Shown: in pieces, positions 54,260 through 64,000 of the stretch
Numbering within the stretch: position 1 is the first letter of the stretch
Layout: each line of letters opens with the position of its first letter
Assembly: GCA_963931925.1 (NCBI GenBank)
Contig: OZ007570.1
Span: forward strand, 71,297,546-71,361,545
Reading direction: 5' to 3'
Length of the DNA: 64,000 bases
DNA from: Onchidella celtica
Lineage: Eukaryota; Mollusca; Gastropoda; Systellommatophora; Onchidiidae
Translations under genes and position numbers: made by a program
The notes under the pieces: model-generated
What the model saw: only the letters and a program-made list of their open reading frames with translations
Told to the model about the DNA's origin: nothing
Database searches by the model: none

Positions 54260-55009
54260 ATGATAAGGGGTAAAGCTCAACAGACCTTTTCGGCCCTTTC
54301 CATAGAAGACGCGTGGGTTTATGACCGTGTGAAAGATGCCATATTAAAAACATGAATTGGTGCCTGAAGCATATCGGCAAAAGTTCAGATATTATTTAAA
54401 CAAATGACAGTCAGACCTATGTTGAGTTTGCTCATGAGAAAGAGGTATTTTTTGAAAGATGGTGTTCCTCGATGGAAGTATGTAAAGATTATGAAAAGCT
54501 TAAACTATTTTATTAGAGGATTTCAAAACTGGAATCCGTGATGAGCTAAAGACTTATCTAAATGAGAAAGAGACAAAAACAGTACAAGACGCCGCTAAAT
54601 TGGCTGGTGAGTTTGCATTAACTCATACGAGTAGATTTGGGCTCAGTAAACCTCTTAGGTTTCAGGATAGGAGGTCAAATTATAATACTGGGGATCCGAG
54701 GGGAGGCAAGATTGGATTCCCGCAGAGATCCAGTTGTTTAGATGGGAAAAGACCTGGTCCTAGTGGAAAAGAATACCATTACCAGAGAAGAGATTGGAAG
54801 AATGAGGGATCTAGATGTTATAACTGTGGGAGATTAGGTCATAGAAGCTGGGATTGGCTTGCTCTTGGGAAAAAGAAGACTGGCCCTATAGCTTTTGTGG
54901 AAAGACACGAAGTTTCAGACTTTCCGAAGCCTCGTAACCCAGTGAAGGAGTTGGAGACAATAAGAGAAAAAATTATACCATAATTATTCAGCCTCCTTTG
55001 TCCTTCCTG

Positions 55010-55661
55010 GCTACTTCCTCTTCGGCCCAATCCTAAGCGCACAGTACTACAGGCCAGATAACCGCGTCCGTGTCACACTGGTACATACGCATGGTCGATC
55101 TGCTGTCCAGCGTGTTGGAATTTCGAACAGCATGCGATTGTTGGTTACACTTGTTTACCGTTTTGATTCTTTTTCAGTCAACATCCAGAACTGCAGAAAT
55201 ATTTTTTTTTCCACAATGTCTGCATAAGGACATGAAAACAAAATATATAGATTGCAAATTTACGCTTGAATATATACTGAGAGGTACGATCAATGAAACA
55301 AAAAAAAACTGATAACTAAAGAAGCAGTATCATTTGTATGCAACTGAATTGAGACCAATTAATTATTTAATCTGGCAAGAGCTAACTTTGATTTAAGATT
55401 ATTTTCATTTAAAATAATTATCAGAATGATTTTTTAAATCAAGAAATAAACATAAAATGATCCTTAAGTCAGTCGCGATCTCAACTTGATTTTGGCCCTC
55501 TCAGTCACCTTATTTGGTTTGAGGACATAAAATAATCTGGCAAAGCCGCTAATTGCACGAGTTGTGTACTGTAGTACGTTCTCAATTCTTCTCTGTGTGA
55601 CATTGTTCTAGAAATTTGTTTATTGTTATACTCATCAGAAAACGTATATTCACTTTTGAAA
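55010..55661. other. Unannotated spacer
   Basis: AT-rich sequence lies between the truncated element C and the THAP ORF. It probably contains the 5' end of the P-like transposon, but terminal inverted repeats were not identified. Confidence 0.4.
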
Positions 55662-56042
55662 ATGGTGCGAAGGTGTTCTGTCGTTTGCTGCAAGACAAAC
55701 TACGACAGTGAAAAGGGTACAGAGAAAATATCTGTGTACCGATTTCCGGCAAATAAGGATGAGCGTGAAAAACTGGTACGAAGTTTAACAAACGAGTTGT
55801 CAGTTGAACCCGTGACAGACAATATGACAATATGTGCAAAACATTGGCCTGAGGATGTCACCATGGTTCGGAACAGACCCGGTGGAAGATACACTGTACC
55901 GGCTGTTCCACCCAGCATATTTCCTGGAGTGCCAGAACCGTGCTTTCCAACATCAGGCGCTTTTCCTAGATCCACGAAAAAAGCCACCGCTTCTGCTCGT
56001 GATGTGGGTGTTGATGAAATTAATGTCCACGTTCCTCGAATA
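55662..56042 (+). pseudogene. THAP zinc-finger domain of a P-like transposase
   Basis: The ATG at 55662 gives MVRRCSVVCCKTNYDS. The C2CH pattern continues with VYRFPANKDER, ICAKHWPED and the terminal PPSIFPGVP-like segment. THAP domains bind the ends of P-type transposons. The frame reads up to the LINE insertion at 56042; a few LINE codons then extend it to a stop at 56067. A host THAP gene is the alternative, but the transposase pieces downstream favour a transposon. Confidence 0.8.
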
Positions 56043-56927
56043 ACATGGAAAAACCAACGTTCTGGATGAAAACTACAGAGGATGCACCAAGAGGCATCAG
56101 ATGGACACTCTTCGACAACCTAGAGGATTTGGACTTTGCGGATGACCTTGCGCTATTGTCACATAGTCACCAACACATGCAAGATAAGACGCAGAGACTA
56201 CATAATTTTGGATGCAAAGTAGGCCTTCGGATTAGCCAGAAGAAGACAGAGATTATGACCCTAAATGTAGACACTCCAGCACCAGTGCAAGTAGATGACA
56301 AGAACCTCACCACGACGGACAAATTTAAATACCTTGGTAGCATTATCAGACCAGAGGGTGGTACAAAGGAAGACATCCAAAGTAGGCTGGGAAATGCAAG
56401 GGCTGTCTTTCAAAGTATGAGCAACATCTGGAAATCGACACAATACGGCATCAACACCAAGATCAGACTGTACCAAAGCTGTGTCCTATCCACACTCCTG
56501 TATGGATCAGAGTGTTGGCGAATGACAGAAGGTGACCTCGCCAAGTTGTCTTCCTTCCACACCACATGTCTTCGTAGGATTCTCCGCATCTTTTGGCCAA
56601 ACAAGATTTCTAATCAGGAACTACTAAGGCGATGCAAGCAAGAAGAAATAGCCAACATCATCACGAAGAGACGATGGAGATGGCTTGGACACGTGCTGCG
56701 AAAGGAAGCAAATTCTATAACCAAACAGCACTTCAGTGGACACCGGAGGGACGGCGCAAGCGAGGCAGACCCAAGGCAACCTGGCGGAGAACAATCGAGG
56801 CAGAGATGAAATCCTTCAATCACTCATGGGGAACTCTCGCAAAGATGGCCCAGGACAGACAGGGCTGGAGATCCTTTGTTGCTGCCCTAAGCACCAGTGG
56901 GTGCAACAGGAAATAGTAGTAGTAGTA
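56043..56927 (+). mobile_element. 5'-truncated RTE-like LINE, 12-bp TSD
   Basis: GTTCCTCGAATA occurs at 56031-56042 and 56928-56939. The insert encodes the end of a reverse transcriptase with the active site LDFADDLALLS, KFKYLGSIIRPEGG, LLYGSECWRM and RRWRWLGHVLRKE. After a frame change near 56720 it reads GRPKATWRR and FVAALSTSGCN, with a stop at 56914-56916. A TAG-repeat tail follows directly. The very short 3' end and simple-repeat tail fit the RTE type. Confidence 0.85.
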
Positions 56928-56939
56928 GTTCCTCGAATA

Positions 56940-57618
56940 GAACAGGTTTCAACATGACACTTGTTCAAATATATTAGAGTCAAAGTTGGGTCACTTTGGA
57001 GTACTAGCCAAAAACGAGGACACCTGTATTCTTTTAAGCCACAAGAGACAAGGGCCAGTCCATGCTTACACCCTGTATTTGACCACAGAAGTACAAAAGA
57101 AAACAATAATTGTGAGGTCTGGAGCATATCATAAAATTAAAAAAATCATTCATCCCACTCTCCAGAAAACATAGAAATGTTGGAGTGAATTGGAAGAAGT
57201 GGTTAGACATGTGAAATCATATTCAACAGAAAAAGTTCAATTTCTGTGTCGTGCCATTCACCTCCTGAGCACACCCAAAAAACACTGAGAATTATTCAGC
57301 TGAGGATTTGTCATTAGCCTTTGACTGGTATTAGAAGTCTCGCAATCTCTCCAGTCAGCTTACTCAATATCTACAGTTACCGTCACTGTCAACCTTAAGG
57401 AAAATCACAAGTTTGTGGAAGAATGTTGATGACATTAAGATGTTCACGTCTATCTTCAACACCATGGAGGACAGACAGAACGGCTGTCCTATCGCAGAGG
57501 AAGTGTATTTGGATACGCTGTTGATTTCCCTGGACAAATAGCGACCACTTTGGTGTGCATGATGGTAAAATGTTTATTTGGCTCAAAAAAATTTTTGGTT
57601 AAAGTATTACCATGTCAG
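56940..57618 (+). pseudogene. P-like transposase, N-terminal catalytic region (decayed)
   Basis: Frame pieces include LPSLSTLRKITSLWKNV (about 57377), a following IAEEVY segment (about 57498) in place of the usual DEVY, and FLVKVLPCQ (about 57594). These fit the order found in THAP9/P-type transposases. Stops and indels separate them. The part between 56940 and about 57180 is poorly recognisable. Confidence 0.55.
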
Positions 57619-58430
57619 GTTGACCACAGAAAGGCCACCTAATAAGTCGGCGCCTATAGGTCGGAGCTTTCGGTTGCCACCTAGAGCGCCTAAGCTACAC
57701 ATAAAGGCCGCCTACAATTTCGGTGCATTGCCCTGGTGGGTTTTATTTGTACTTTTTTTTCTGCTCACACTACTCACTGCCCCACGTGGAACTGTGCAGA
57801 TTGAAACTGAGCTGACCAGAGGCTCGCTTTAAACATTTTTAATTATCATGTCTTTAAAATGATTAAATTTTTTTTTTAAATGTTCTCTTTCAAAATAAAC
57901 AAATTCTGCTCGGTGTCATTGTTAATTTGAGGCCGCTGAATCCAAATCTTCAATCAAAGTTCCTCTATCGTCCCGTCCAGATATGGTTTGGTCAGTAGAA
58001 AATCGCCCCGCTCACCGTAAATGAGTATGACTCATCACACCTTCCAGTCGCTCGACGGTCCTGCCCACCACCGTGTCACGGGATCGGTATCTATCGGCGA
58101 AATAGGAATGTATTTTGGATTCCGATAAAAAAAAGTCGGCACCTACGGTGCTGAAACGAACCGAATCTAGGTGGGCTCTATGTGCAGTTATTGAAATTAT
58201 ATAGTACAATTCTTCTTACCTAAAGCGCCTAGTGGCTCGGTGACCGAATTCGGTGGCCTTTGTGTGGCTACCCTTGCGCTTTAGGTGAGAAGAATAATAT
58301 TGCACTATATAGACGGACCGAATCTAGGTGAGCTCTATGTGCAGTTGTTGAAATTATATAGTGCAATTCGTCTCACCTAAAGCGCCTAGTGGCTCGGTGA
58401 CAGAATTCGGTGGCCTTTGTGTGGCTACCC
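57619..58430. mobile_element. MITE-like cluster inside the P-like transposon
   Basis: The outer ends are inverted: CCACAGAAAGGCCACC on the left (about 57632) and the complement of GGTGGCCTTTGTGTGG on the right (about 58409). Inside, a roughly 113-bp unit ending GGCCTTTGTGTGGCTACCCT is present twice (about 58164-58276 and 58319-58432). The two are separated by about 43 bp that include an inverted copy of the GCGCYTTAGGTGAGA segment. No transposase and no convincing TSD are seen. Confidence 0.55.
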
Positions 58431-59003
58431 TCATGCCTTAAAACAAGATTTTTTATTTGATGTCGTCAAAGATGTTATAATCATGTTACAAAGTTGTGGT
58501 GGAAAAGTGTTGGCTTTGATTAATGACAACAAAGTGAACCAGTCATGTTTCAGTTCTTTCAAGGTTTCTAACGAACAATACCCATGGCTGAGTCACCAGC
58601 TAATCCATCTCGTCCTCCATTCCTCATCTTCGAGCCTGTGCACCTAATGAAAAAAATATTATGAACAGTTGGATAACAGAGAAGACAGAGACCATCAATT
58701 TTTATCATGATGGTACAACCAAAGGTGCGAAATGTAGTGATTTAAAGTGTCTTTATGACCATGAACAAAAATCGTTGTTAAAGCTGTCAATGTTGACAAA
58801 ATCATCAATCCAACCAACCAGCCAGGAAAATCAGAACGTTTCACTGGCTTTAAATGTGTTTTGGGAAAACACAAGCTCTGGTCTCAAGTGCTCGTCTGTC
58901 AGCACAGAGACATCAACGGATACTGTTATATTTATTGACCTTGTTCTCTCCTTATGGAAATTATGCAATTGTAAAACCCCTTGTCACGAGCAGAATAGAA
59001 CTG
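58431..59003 (+). pseudogene. P-like transposase, C-terminal region (decayed)
   Basis: It reads PHALKQDFLFDVVKDVIIML, SCGGKVLALINDNKVNQSCF, then after a frame change NSWITEKTETINFYH, LKCLYDHEQKSLLKLSMLTK and FIDLVLSLWKLCNCK. This order is typical of the RNase H-fold and GTP-binding insertion region of THAP9/P-type transposases. It runs into the solo LTR at 59008. Confidence 0.7.
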
Positions 59004-59007
59004 AAAG

Positions 59008-59774
59008 TGTAGTATCAGGTCGCGCCAGGTCGGTGAGTTGTTAATTCACCGAGACGTCGTGTAGTTGGCCTTGACTTATTCTCGTGAATAGAAAGTATTG
59101 AGTAGGGTGTTAGGTGGGGTAACTAGAAATTACGAAGCTGTTTTGTAAGTCCGTGATCAGTAACAGTAGAGGAGGGTGGGGCAGTGTGTTGTTTTCATAG
59201 TCTGGTGATTGACCTTGAGTAAGACTTGCAGACAGAGTCGGAAAGATTTAGAAATCTTTTGCAGAGTCATCTCGCCAATGGGATTTGCGGATTTTAATAT
59301 TATTCAAAAATTAGTTTGAGGGCGGCCTTGCCTCTCGTTGCAAGGTCGTTGCTGGGTTGCAGAGTGCATGTAAAGAGTAGAAATTTACATATGTGGTAGG
59401 ATTGAGTTCGGATGACCCGACTAATGAAAATTGGGAGTGATTAGTCTAGCGTAGGAATTTGGCCGGTAGCGGGGCATAGTATATAATCGGCTCGAGAGCT
59501 CCGTGAGCCAAACGCATGCAATATTAGCATTCTGCTTGTGAGGAGTTCTCGGCAGTCTTTTGGCCTGAGCGAGAGAGGATACGCAGACAGACAATCTAAT
59601 GATACTGTACTTGACGAGGGAGCTAATGATAGAGAGAGCTAGCCCATGAATTGATTTAGGTTAATTCTGTTTTTAATTTTAGCTCAGCGCATTAGAGAGC
59701 ACTTGTGTGCGCGTGTGTGTGTGTGCATGTGTGGATTGGAGCGCTATGCAGATTAATTATTACATTACATTACA
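59008..59774 (+). repeat. Probable solo LTR, family E, TSD AAAG
   Basis: It starts TGTAGTATCAGGTCGCGCC and ends ATTACATTACA. AAAG lies at 59004-59007 and 59775-59778. It contains a promoter-like AGTATATAATCGG (about 59478) and a GT-rich run (59712-59725). The LTR starts inside transposase coding sequence. The element class (gypsy or BEL) cannot be told. Confidence 0.62.
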
Positions 59775-59804
59775 AAAGATGTTTAAGTATTATTATACTT
59801 GAAA

Positions 59805-60255
59805 GAAATGTACTACCAACCAATTCTCAAACCATTTATCAGATCCATCCTTGACCCTTAATTCTGCCAGTGCAGACAACTGCCTCAGCTTGACCTCTAA
59901 CCTCCGCCCCCCTCCCCGTGTGGTGCATTGTAGATCTAGATCTATTGCTTAAAAGTGAAAACTGCCAGAGACTAAATGCTTGGCATGAACAATGTGATGC
60001 GGCTTCTCGGGTTTCATGCCTAGATCTATGCTCTGTCTGCTGATAGCATTCAGCCACACCACAGTCGAACTCAAAGTTCGATCAATTCGTTCATTTACTT
60101 TCCCTTGTTTACCCGGATATTGGCGAATCTGGCCAACTTGCATCTATCCTCTCCACCCCTGTGATAGCAATCAACTACAATGCAAGTGGAAGGCATTATA
60201 ATGATCAGATTTATCTCGAAGTTACAGTAACTAGCTGATCCACCGGTCACACAAG
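59805..60255. other. Unannotated spacer
   Basis: AGATCTAGATCT-type motifs are at about 59932 and 60021. No gene is supported. Confidence 0.4.
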
Positions 60256-61133
60256 ATGGCGGATGATCACAATGTATTAAATATCTGTCTCAAATGTTTA
60301 GTGAAAACAATTGGAAAACCCTGCAAGACATTGCTGGGATAACTGGACATTATCCTAGTATCCATTTCGACTATTGGGCAGTTACAAATGCTGTTAAAAA
60401 AGAATGGAAGGAATTTTTTGTAAAAACCAGAACGGAAGACAGGCCTCCTTTGCATACAGAAGATGAGGTAGATGAAAATGTAAAAGATATTTTTAAACTA
60501 ACGAATAAAGAAATTAGAGAGAAACTAATAAATAACAATAACGCCACGATCTGTAGCTTGGGTTTCTGGAAACGAAAATACAATGTCTACATTTATATCC
60601 TTATTTTGATAGCGGGTTTAGAGCTTGCAAAGAAACCAGATTGGGGCTACTACATTTTAAACTCTTACACAATATTTACCCAACAAGCATTCTCTTACAT
60701 AAAATTTAAATAAAGGAAAGTAATAAATGCGAGCAGTGTAAGACGCCTGATTTTATATAACATTTCTCTTTCTATTGCAGCAAATTGAAAGACTATTGGC
60801 CTTATGTGGCCCAGTATATTTTGAATAAAACCGGTAAAAGAATTGAAATAAATGAGAAAATTGCACTATTTGGAATAATACGTGGGGACTTCGCCTATAT
60901 TGTAAATCAAAATATTATTGATGATATTAACACTGTACTACCAGTTGCTAAAATGTGTATCGGTAAATTAAAATATGGCAAATCAATTAACCTTAAAATT
61001 GCATTTGAGACAGAAATGCAGGTAAGAGAAAAATAAATAAATAGAGAATGAATGGCTGATTGAAAAGTGTGGAGAATGCGTATGTGAAATAAGAGTAAAA
61101 TGAAAGCAAATAAACTTTAAAAAAAAAAAAAAA
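60256..61133 (+). mobile_element. L1-like LINE, 3' end with poly(A)
   Basis: The C-terminal part of an ORF2-type protein is recognisable: FDYWAVTNAVKKEWKE (about 60366), SLGFWKRKYNV (about 60552), then in another frame the zinc-finger region CEQCKTPDFI...HFSFYC (about 60730-60777) and KLKDYWPYVAQYILNKTG (about 60784). A stop (TAA, about 60759) breaks the zinc-finger region. An AATAAA (61108) and a 15-base A run (61119-61133) mark the 3' end. The 5' truncation at about 60256 is approximate. Confidence 0.75.
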
Positions 61134-61780
61134 GGGCAATGACGAAAAGATGAAAATGCAAAAACTAGTATTCCAAAGTGCATGAAGTAAAGTAAAATTG
61201 GTATACGGCCGTATACTGCTATTATTATTCTGTTATTGGCAATATATTATCACCATCTAGTATAATAATTGGTTATGTCTTGCCGCATCTGGCTGATAAT
61301 AACCTATTTATTTATTTATTTTTATTTTTATCTCTTTTTCTCTCTTTTTTGTTTTTATCGTACTTGCCTTTGTATATGTTAGGATGTTTATACATTATAT
61401 CGTTATTATTTAATCATAGCTGTTTTTCACGCACTCCATAATAATTTGTATATGAAATCCACTCAGTTTCTTTCTTTCTTTCTTTATACCAGCTGTTGAA
61501 AAAGAACTCTAAAAATTGTCAGCTGATAATGAAAAGACCAAAATGGTTCGAGAACAGCCGACAACAGAGAATTCAGCAACTGACAATTCTGGGATATAAA
61601 AGACTTCAATTAGGTCCGATCCTCAGAACAGTCCTGTAGACAGTTGTGTATTTATATGCTAGACTATTATCAGGTCAAACTTACTTTCATACTTATCTAT
61701 TTATTTGCGAACTCACTTATATGGATACCTTTCTTAAAGTAGGTTTTTTTTTTCTTCTGTAAGTGTCCGTTAATGAATGC
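61134..61780. other. AT-rich spacer with a 16-bp palindrome
   Basis: GTATACGGCCGTATAC, a perfect palindrome, lies at 61201-61216. TTTA and TTTC microsatellites are at about 61308 and 61468. No gene is seen. Confidence 0.5.
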
Positions 61781-62366
61781 TGTAACAGTTGATGCAAATT
61801 TCAACACGTTATGATGGGGAGAGTCAGATGAATTGATCGTCTACCCCTTAAAAACGAAACTGTCTCGAACTGTTGTAGAAATAAATAACAGGATCCGATG
61901 ACCACTTAATACTAACGTTTAATAACTGTAAACAAGAGCTGATATCCACCAGTTACTTACACCTATCAGGGAAGGCACTTACACTTCTACTACAACTGGA
62001 TTTTCACACCTACGATTTGCACCCACGATTTGCACCACTCCTACTCGCCTGGCCCTCCTTATATATATTCTGACCATAAGCACGAGACAGACCTAGATCG
62101 TTCGGGACACGTACAAGCCACCCAATCGTACACAGACACGTCATAGAATTACATCACTAAAGGTCGACCTAGGGTAATCTCGGATAGTGCAGTACCTTCT
62201 AGACCTTCTAGATTTTCTACAGTGAAAGAAACAAGCCACACAGCGAGACATCAAAGAGAAATACCGGCCTTGCTGGCGAGAGGGGGGGGGGGGAGGAAGG
62301 TCGCCGAGTGAGACTCGCCATGCAGGGATGACGAAATATCGATCGTTCAACTAGTGGGACGCTACA
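61781..62366 (-). repeat. Solo LTR, family D, TSD AATGC
   Basis: It starts TGTAACAGTTGATG, ends GGGACGCTACA and is 586 bp. AATGC is at 61776-61780 and 62367-62371. It is homologous to 44622-45270. On the minus strand it begins TGTAGCGTCCC and has a TATATATAAGG box (about 62070), which suggests minus orientation. Confidence 0.88.
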
Positions 62367-64000
62367 AATGCATTGCATTTGAATCTGAGCCCCCCCCCCC
62401 CCCCAAGAAAAAAAAGAAGAATGCTGATTATGTTACACTGTTTTTATTGTGGATAGCTGAGATCAGCTGTAACGGGTTCAAAAGTTAGTAGAAAGGCGAT
62501 AGGTTCTTCATTAGTCCGATCAGTACATGTTGCTACATAAGTTTATATGATACAAGCCACCTGGCAATCCCCCAACCCCTTCCACAGTGTATCACCCACT
62601 CCCGACTGTTTCTATACACCGTTCTACCCTACTGTACACATCTGTCATAAGCCTTTGGTAGTTTGCAAATCGTTTTTCAGGCCCTGCATACCAAGCAGGG
62701 ATGTTTTGAGGTATGTCTGATACTTTTCAATAACATTTTTAATGAAAAAAACAACTTTCAAATGCGATTTTCTCTAAATAGCACTTTTGATCAGTAATTT
62801 GTGAACTAGTTTTTTTTTTATTATTTGTTGACCAATATATGAATTGGGCTAACAGCATACTTGAACAAATCAAACAATTCATGCAGAAGGACATTTGTTT
62901 AACTTTTGATTTTTGTTTTTTTTTAATGACTGATTTTTAAAAATACTTTTTTGGTGTTTTTTTAGAGGGGGGGGGGGGGATAGAAAATAGGAAAAAATGG
63001 AATTTCAGTACATACCATTTTCAAAAACCCATAACATAAGATCTGTAAAATATATCAAAATTCCCCACTGTATAAAGTGTTTAACTGGATTGAAAAAGAC
63101 ATAAGAGAAGTTTTAAAAAAATCCAGTAAAATTTGGCGAAGACTTTCTATACTGAAGTTGTTTTTTGGGGGACTCAAAATCCTAGACGGGGTGTTTCCAT
63201 CACAACCATATGTCAAACCACTTTTTTTTACGTTTTATTTCTGCTAATCCAGACATCCTGAATTGGATTATGATAGTTAAAACTGTCTATTTCTCACAAT
63301 AACAAAACTCACCTTTAGGATCTGCCCCTCCCCCCATAGGGAAAGACGACGCGTACTACTAATGTCAAGTTTGCTCATAGGAATGACATCTTTTCTATGT
63401 AGATTGGCTGTTACGACATCGCGCCGATGTTAGTTTGATGTAGAGAGCCTGCACCTATGGTAATCCTACCAACCTACGGAAATCTTATACAACTCTACGC
63501 CGGGCTGACGTTGGCATGCTGGCTGTGCAGATCGCAATCAACAAGCACCCCGCCCTTAGCTTTCATACCATCAAAATTAATAGCCAAGTTCAAAATGGAA
63601 TTTGTTCAACGGGAATCAAGATAAAATAGGATTTCCCATGTAGAGCTAGATTACTCGAGTCTACATCCAACTTCATATCCATATCCTATTTCTATTAATA
63701 ACACCCAGTGGATCTGCTGGGATCTCATGGATCTACATGTAGATCTATATGTATACATGTATGCACTTTACTTGCGACTTATCGATTCCCGGTACAAAAT
63801 ATGGATTTCTAACGTTAAGGCAAATATTCATGCCAAAGATTGAAAATTGGCATGGATCAAGATCTCTGTATATCTAATATAGATCTAGCTAACAAGTAAT
63901 TCTGTCTTGACTAAGAAAAGACCGTGAATTTCTGTTCAGTCAAGTCAGTGGGACCTCATAAAACTTCTGTCGCACCACAAAAGATATTTCCTGTGCTGTT
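62367..64000. other. Low-complexity, AGATCT-rich DNA without genes
   Basis: There are C-, G- and T-runs (62392, 62970, 62810) and, at about 63640-63890, a cluster of AGATCT, CTAGAT and TACATGTAG palindromic words. No ORF or RNA gene is supported. Confidence 0.5.

Larger units (their letters stand above)
46642..54983 (+). pseudogene. Gag of gypsy element C, interrupted by Gmr1-like copy A2
   Basis: Gag starts at the ATG at 46642 with a SAP-like helical N-terminus (FKKPDLLLISKRLGL) and a charged Glu/Lys/Arg coiled-coil region broken by a stop at 46924. It is cut at 47175 by the A2 element. It resumes at 54265 with decayed capsid-type sequence in several frames, then a clear frame from 54600 with TVQDAAK-like and AGEFALTHTSRFG segments and a knuckle CYNCGRLGHRSWDW, whose final Cys is replaced by Trp. 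It ends at 54983. No pol follows, so the element is 3'-truncated at about 55010. Confidence 0.75.
55662..59805 (+). mobile_element. Decayed P-element-like (THAP9-type) DNA transposon with three insertions
   Basis: A THAP DNA-binding domain at 55662 is followed by pieces of a P-element-type transposase at about 57180-57618, 58430-58650 and 58660-59003. Between them sit a 5'-truncated LINE (56043-56927), a MITE-like block (about 57619-58430) and a solo LTR (59008-59774). Reading frames run up to each insertion and resume after it. The element has many further stops and indels. Confidence 0.72.

Noticed and set aside
60778..61021. An apparent internal exon: TTTCTCTTTCTATTGCAG before and CAG/GTAAGAG after an open frame
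   Set aside because: The frame upstream of the supposed acceptor encodes the zinc-finger region that normally precedes this segment in L1-like ORF2 proteins (CEQC...HFSFYC then KLKDYW), so the coding similarity runs straight through. The splice-like sites are coincidental.
61201..61216. The palindrome GTATACGGCCGTATAC as a regulatory site
   Set aside because: It is a single occurrence with no neighbouring gene. It is noted only as a sequence feature.

Overview
This is eukaryotic, metazoan DNA, and most of the window is transposable-element DNA in nested layers. There is no operon structure and I see no ribosomal or transfer RNA gene. A single-exon GPCR, large gene-poor AT-rich stretches, animal-type Ty3/gypsy, LINE, Polinton and THAP/P-like elements, and scattered AGATCTAGATCT-type motifs suggest an invertebrate, most likely a mollusc (perhaps a gastropod). 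The species guess is inference only.

Layout. 1-5173: 3' two thirds of a Gmr1-like Ty3/gypsy element (integrase encoded upstream of reverse transcriptase) with its 3' LTR, inserted in a decayed Polinton/Maverick (5174 to about 8640: polymerase B on +, packaging ATPase and two small ORFs on -). 9425-10285: a broken unrecognised gene. 10827-15310: repeat DNA carrying a solo Gmr1-like LTR (13159-14277), then a candidate Harbinger-like element (15355-16325). 16330-22940: essentially no recognisable genes. 22942-23952: the only convincing host gene, an intronless rhodopsin-like GPCR. 24206-26232: about 52 copies of a 39-bp minisatellite. 27011-28111: another solo Gmr1-like LTR. 28431-40102: a large inverted (foldback) repeat whose central spacer contains a young, nearly intact Mag-like gypsy element on the minus strand (33261-38235). 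40103-44585: a Jockey-type LINE split by LTR material. 44622-45270: a solo LTR. 45737-55010: a gypsy element whose gag is interrupted by a complete but internally deleted Gmr1-like element (47176-54259). 55662-59805: a dead P-element-like (THAP) transposon broken by an RTE-like LINE, a MITE cluster and a solo LTR. 60256-61133: the 3' end of an L1-like LINE. 61781-62366: a solo LTR. 62367-64000: low-complexity, AGATCT-rich DNA.

How the parts relate. Many boundaries are fixed by target-site duplications (TSDs) read from the sequence: ATGAT, TACAT (twice), ACAAC, ATTAC, AATGC, AAAG and a 12-bp LINE TSD. They give a relative order of insertion: Polinton before Gmr1-like; foldback before Mag-like; gypsy C before the deleted Gmr1-like copy; P-like before its three invaders. 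The two complete LTR elements have nearly identical LTR pairs (2 differences seen in 1116 bp and 2 in 252 bp), so retrotransposition here was recent. The Gmr1-like family accounts for four separate insertions in 64 kb. Coordinates of the LTR ends are exact as read; homology extents of decayed repeats are approximate.
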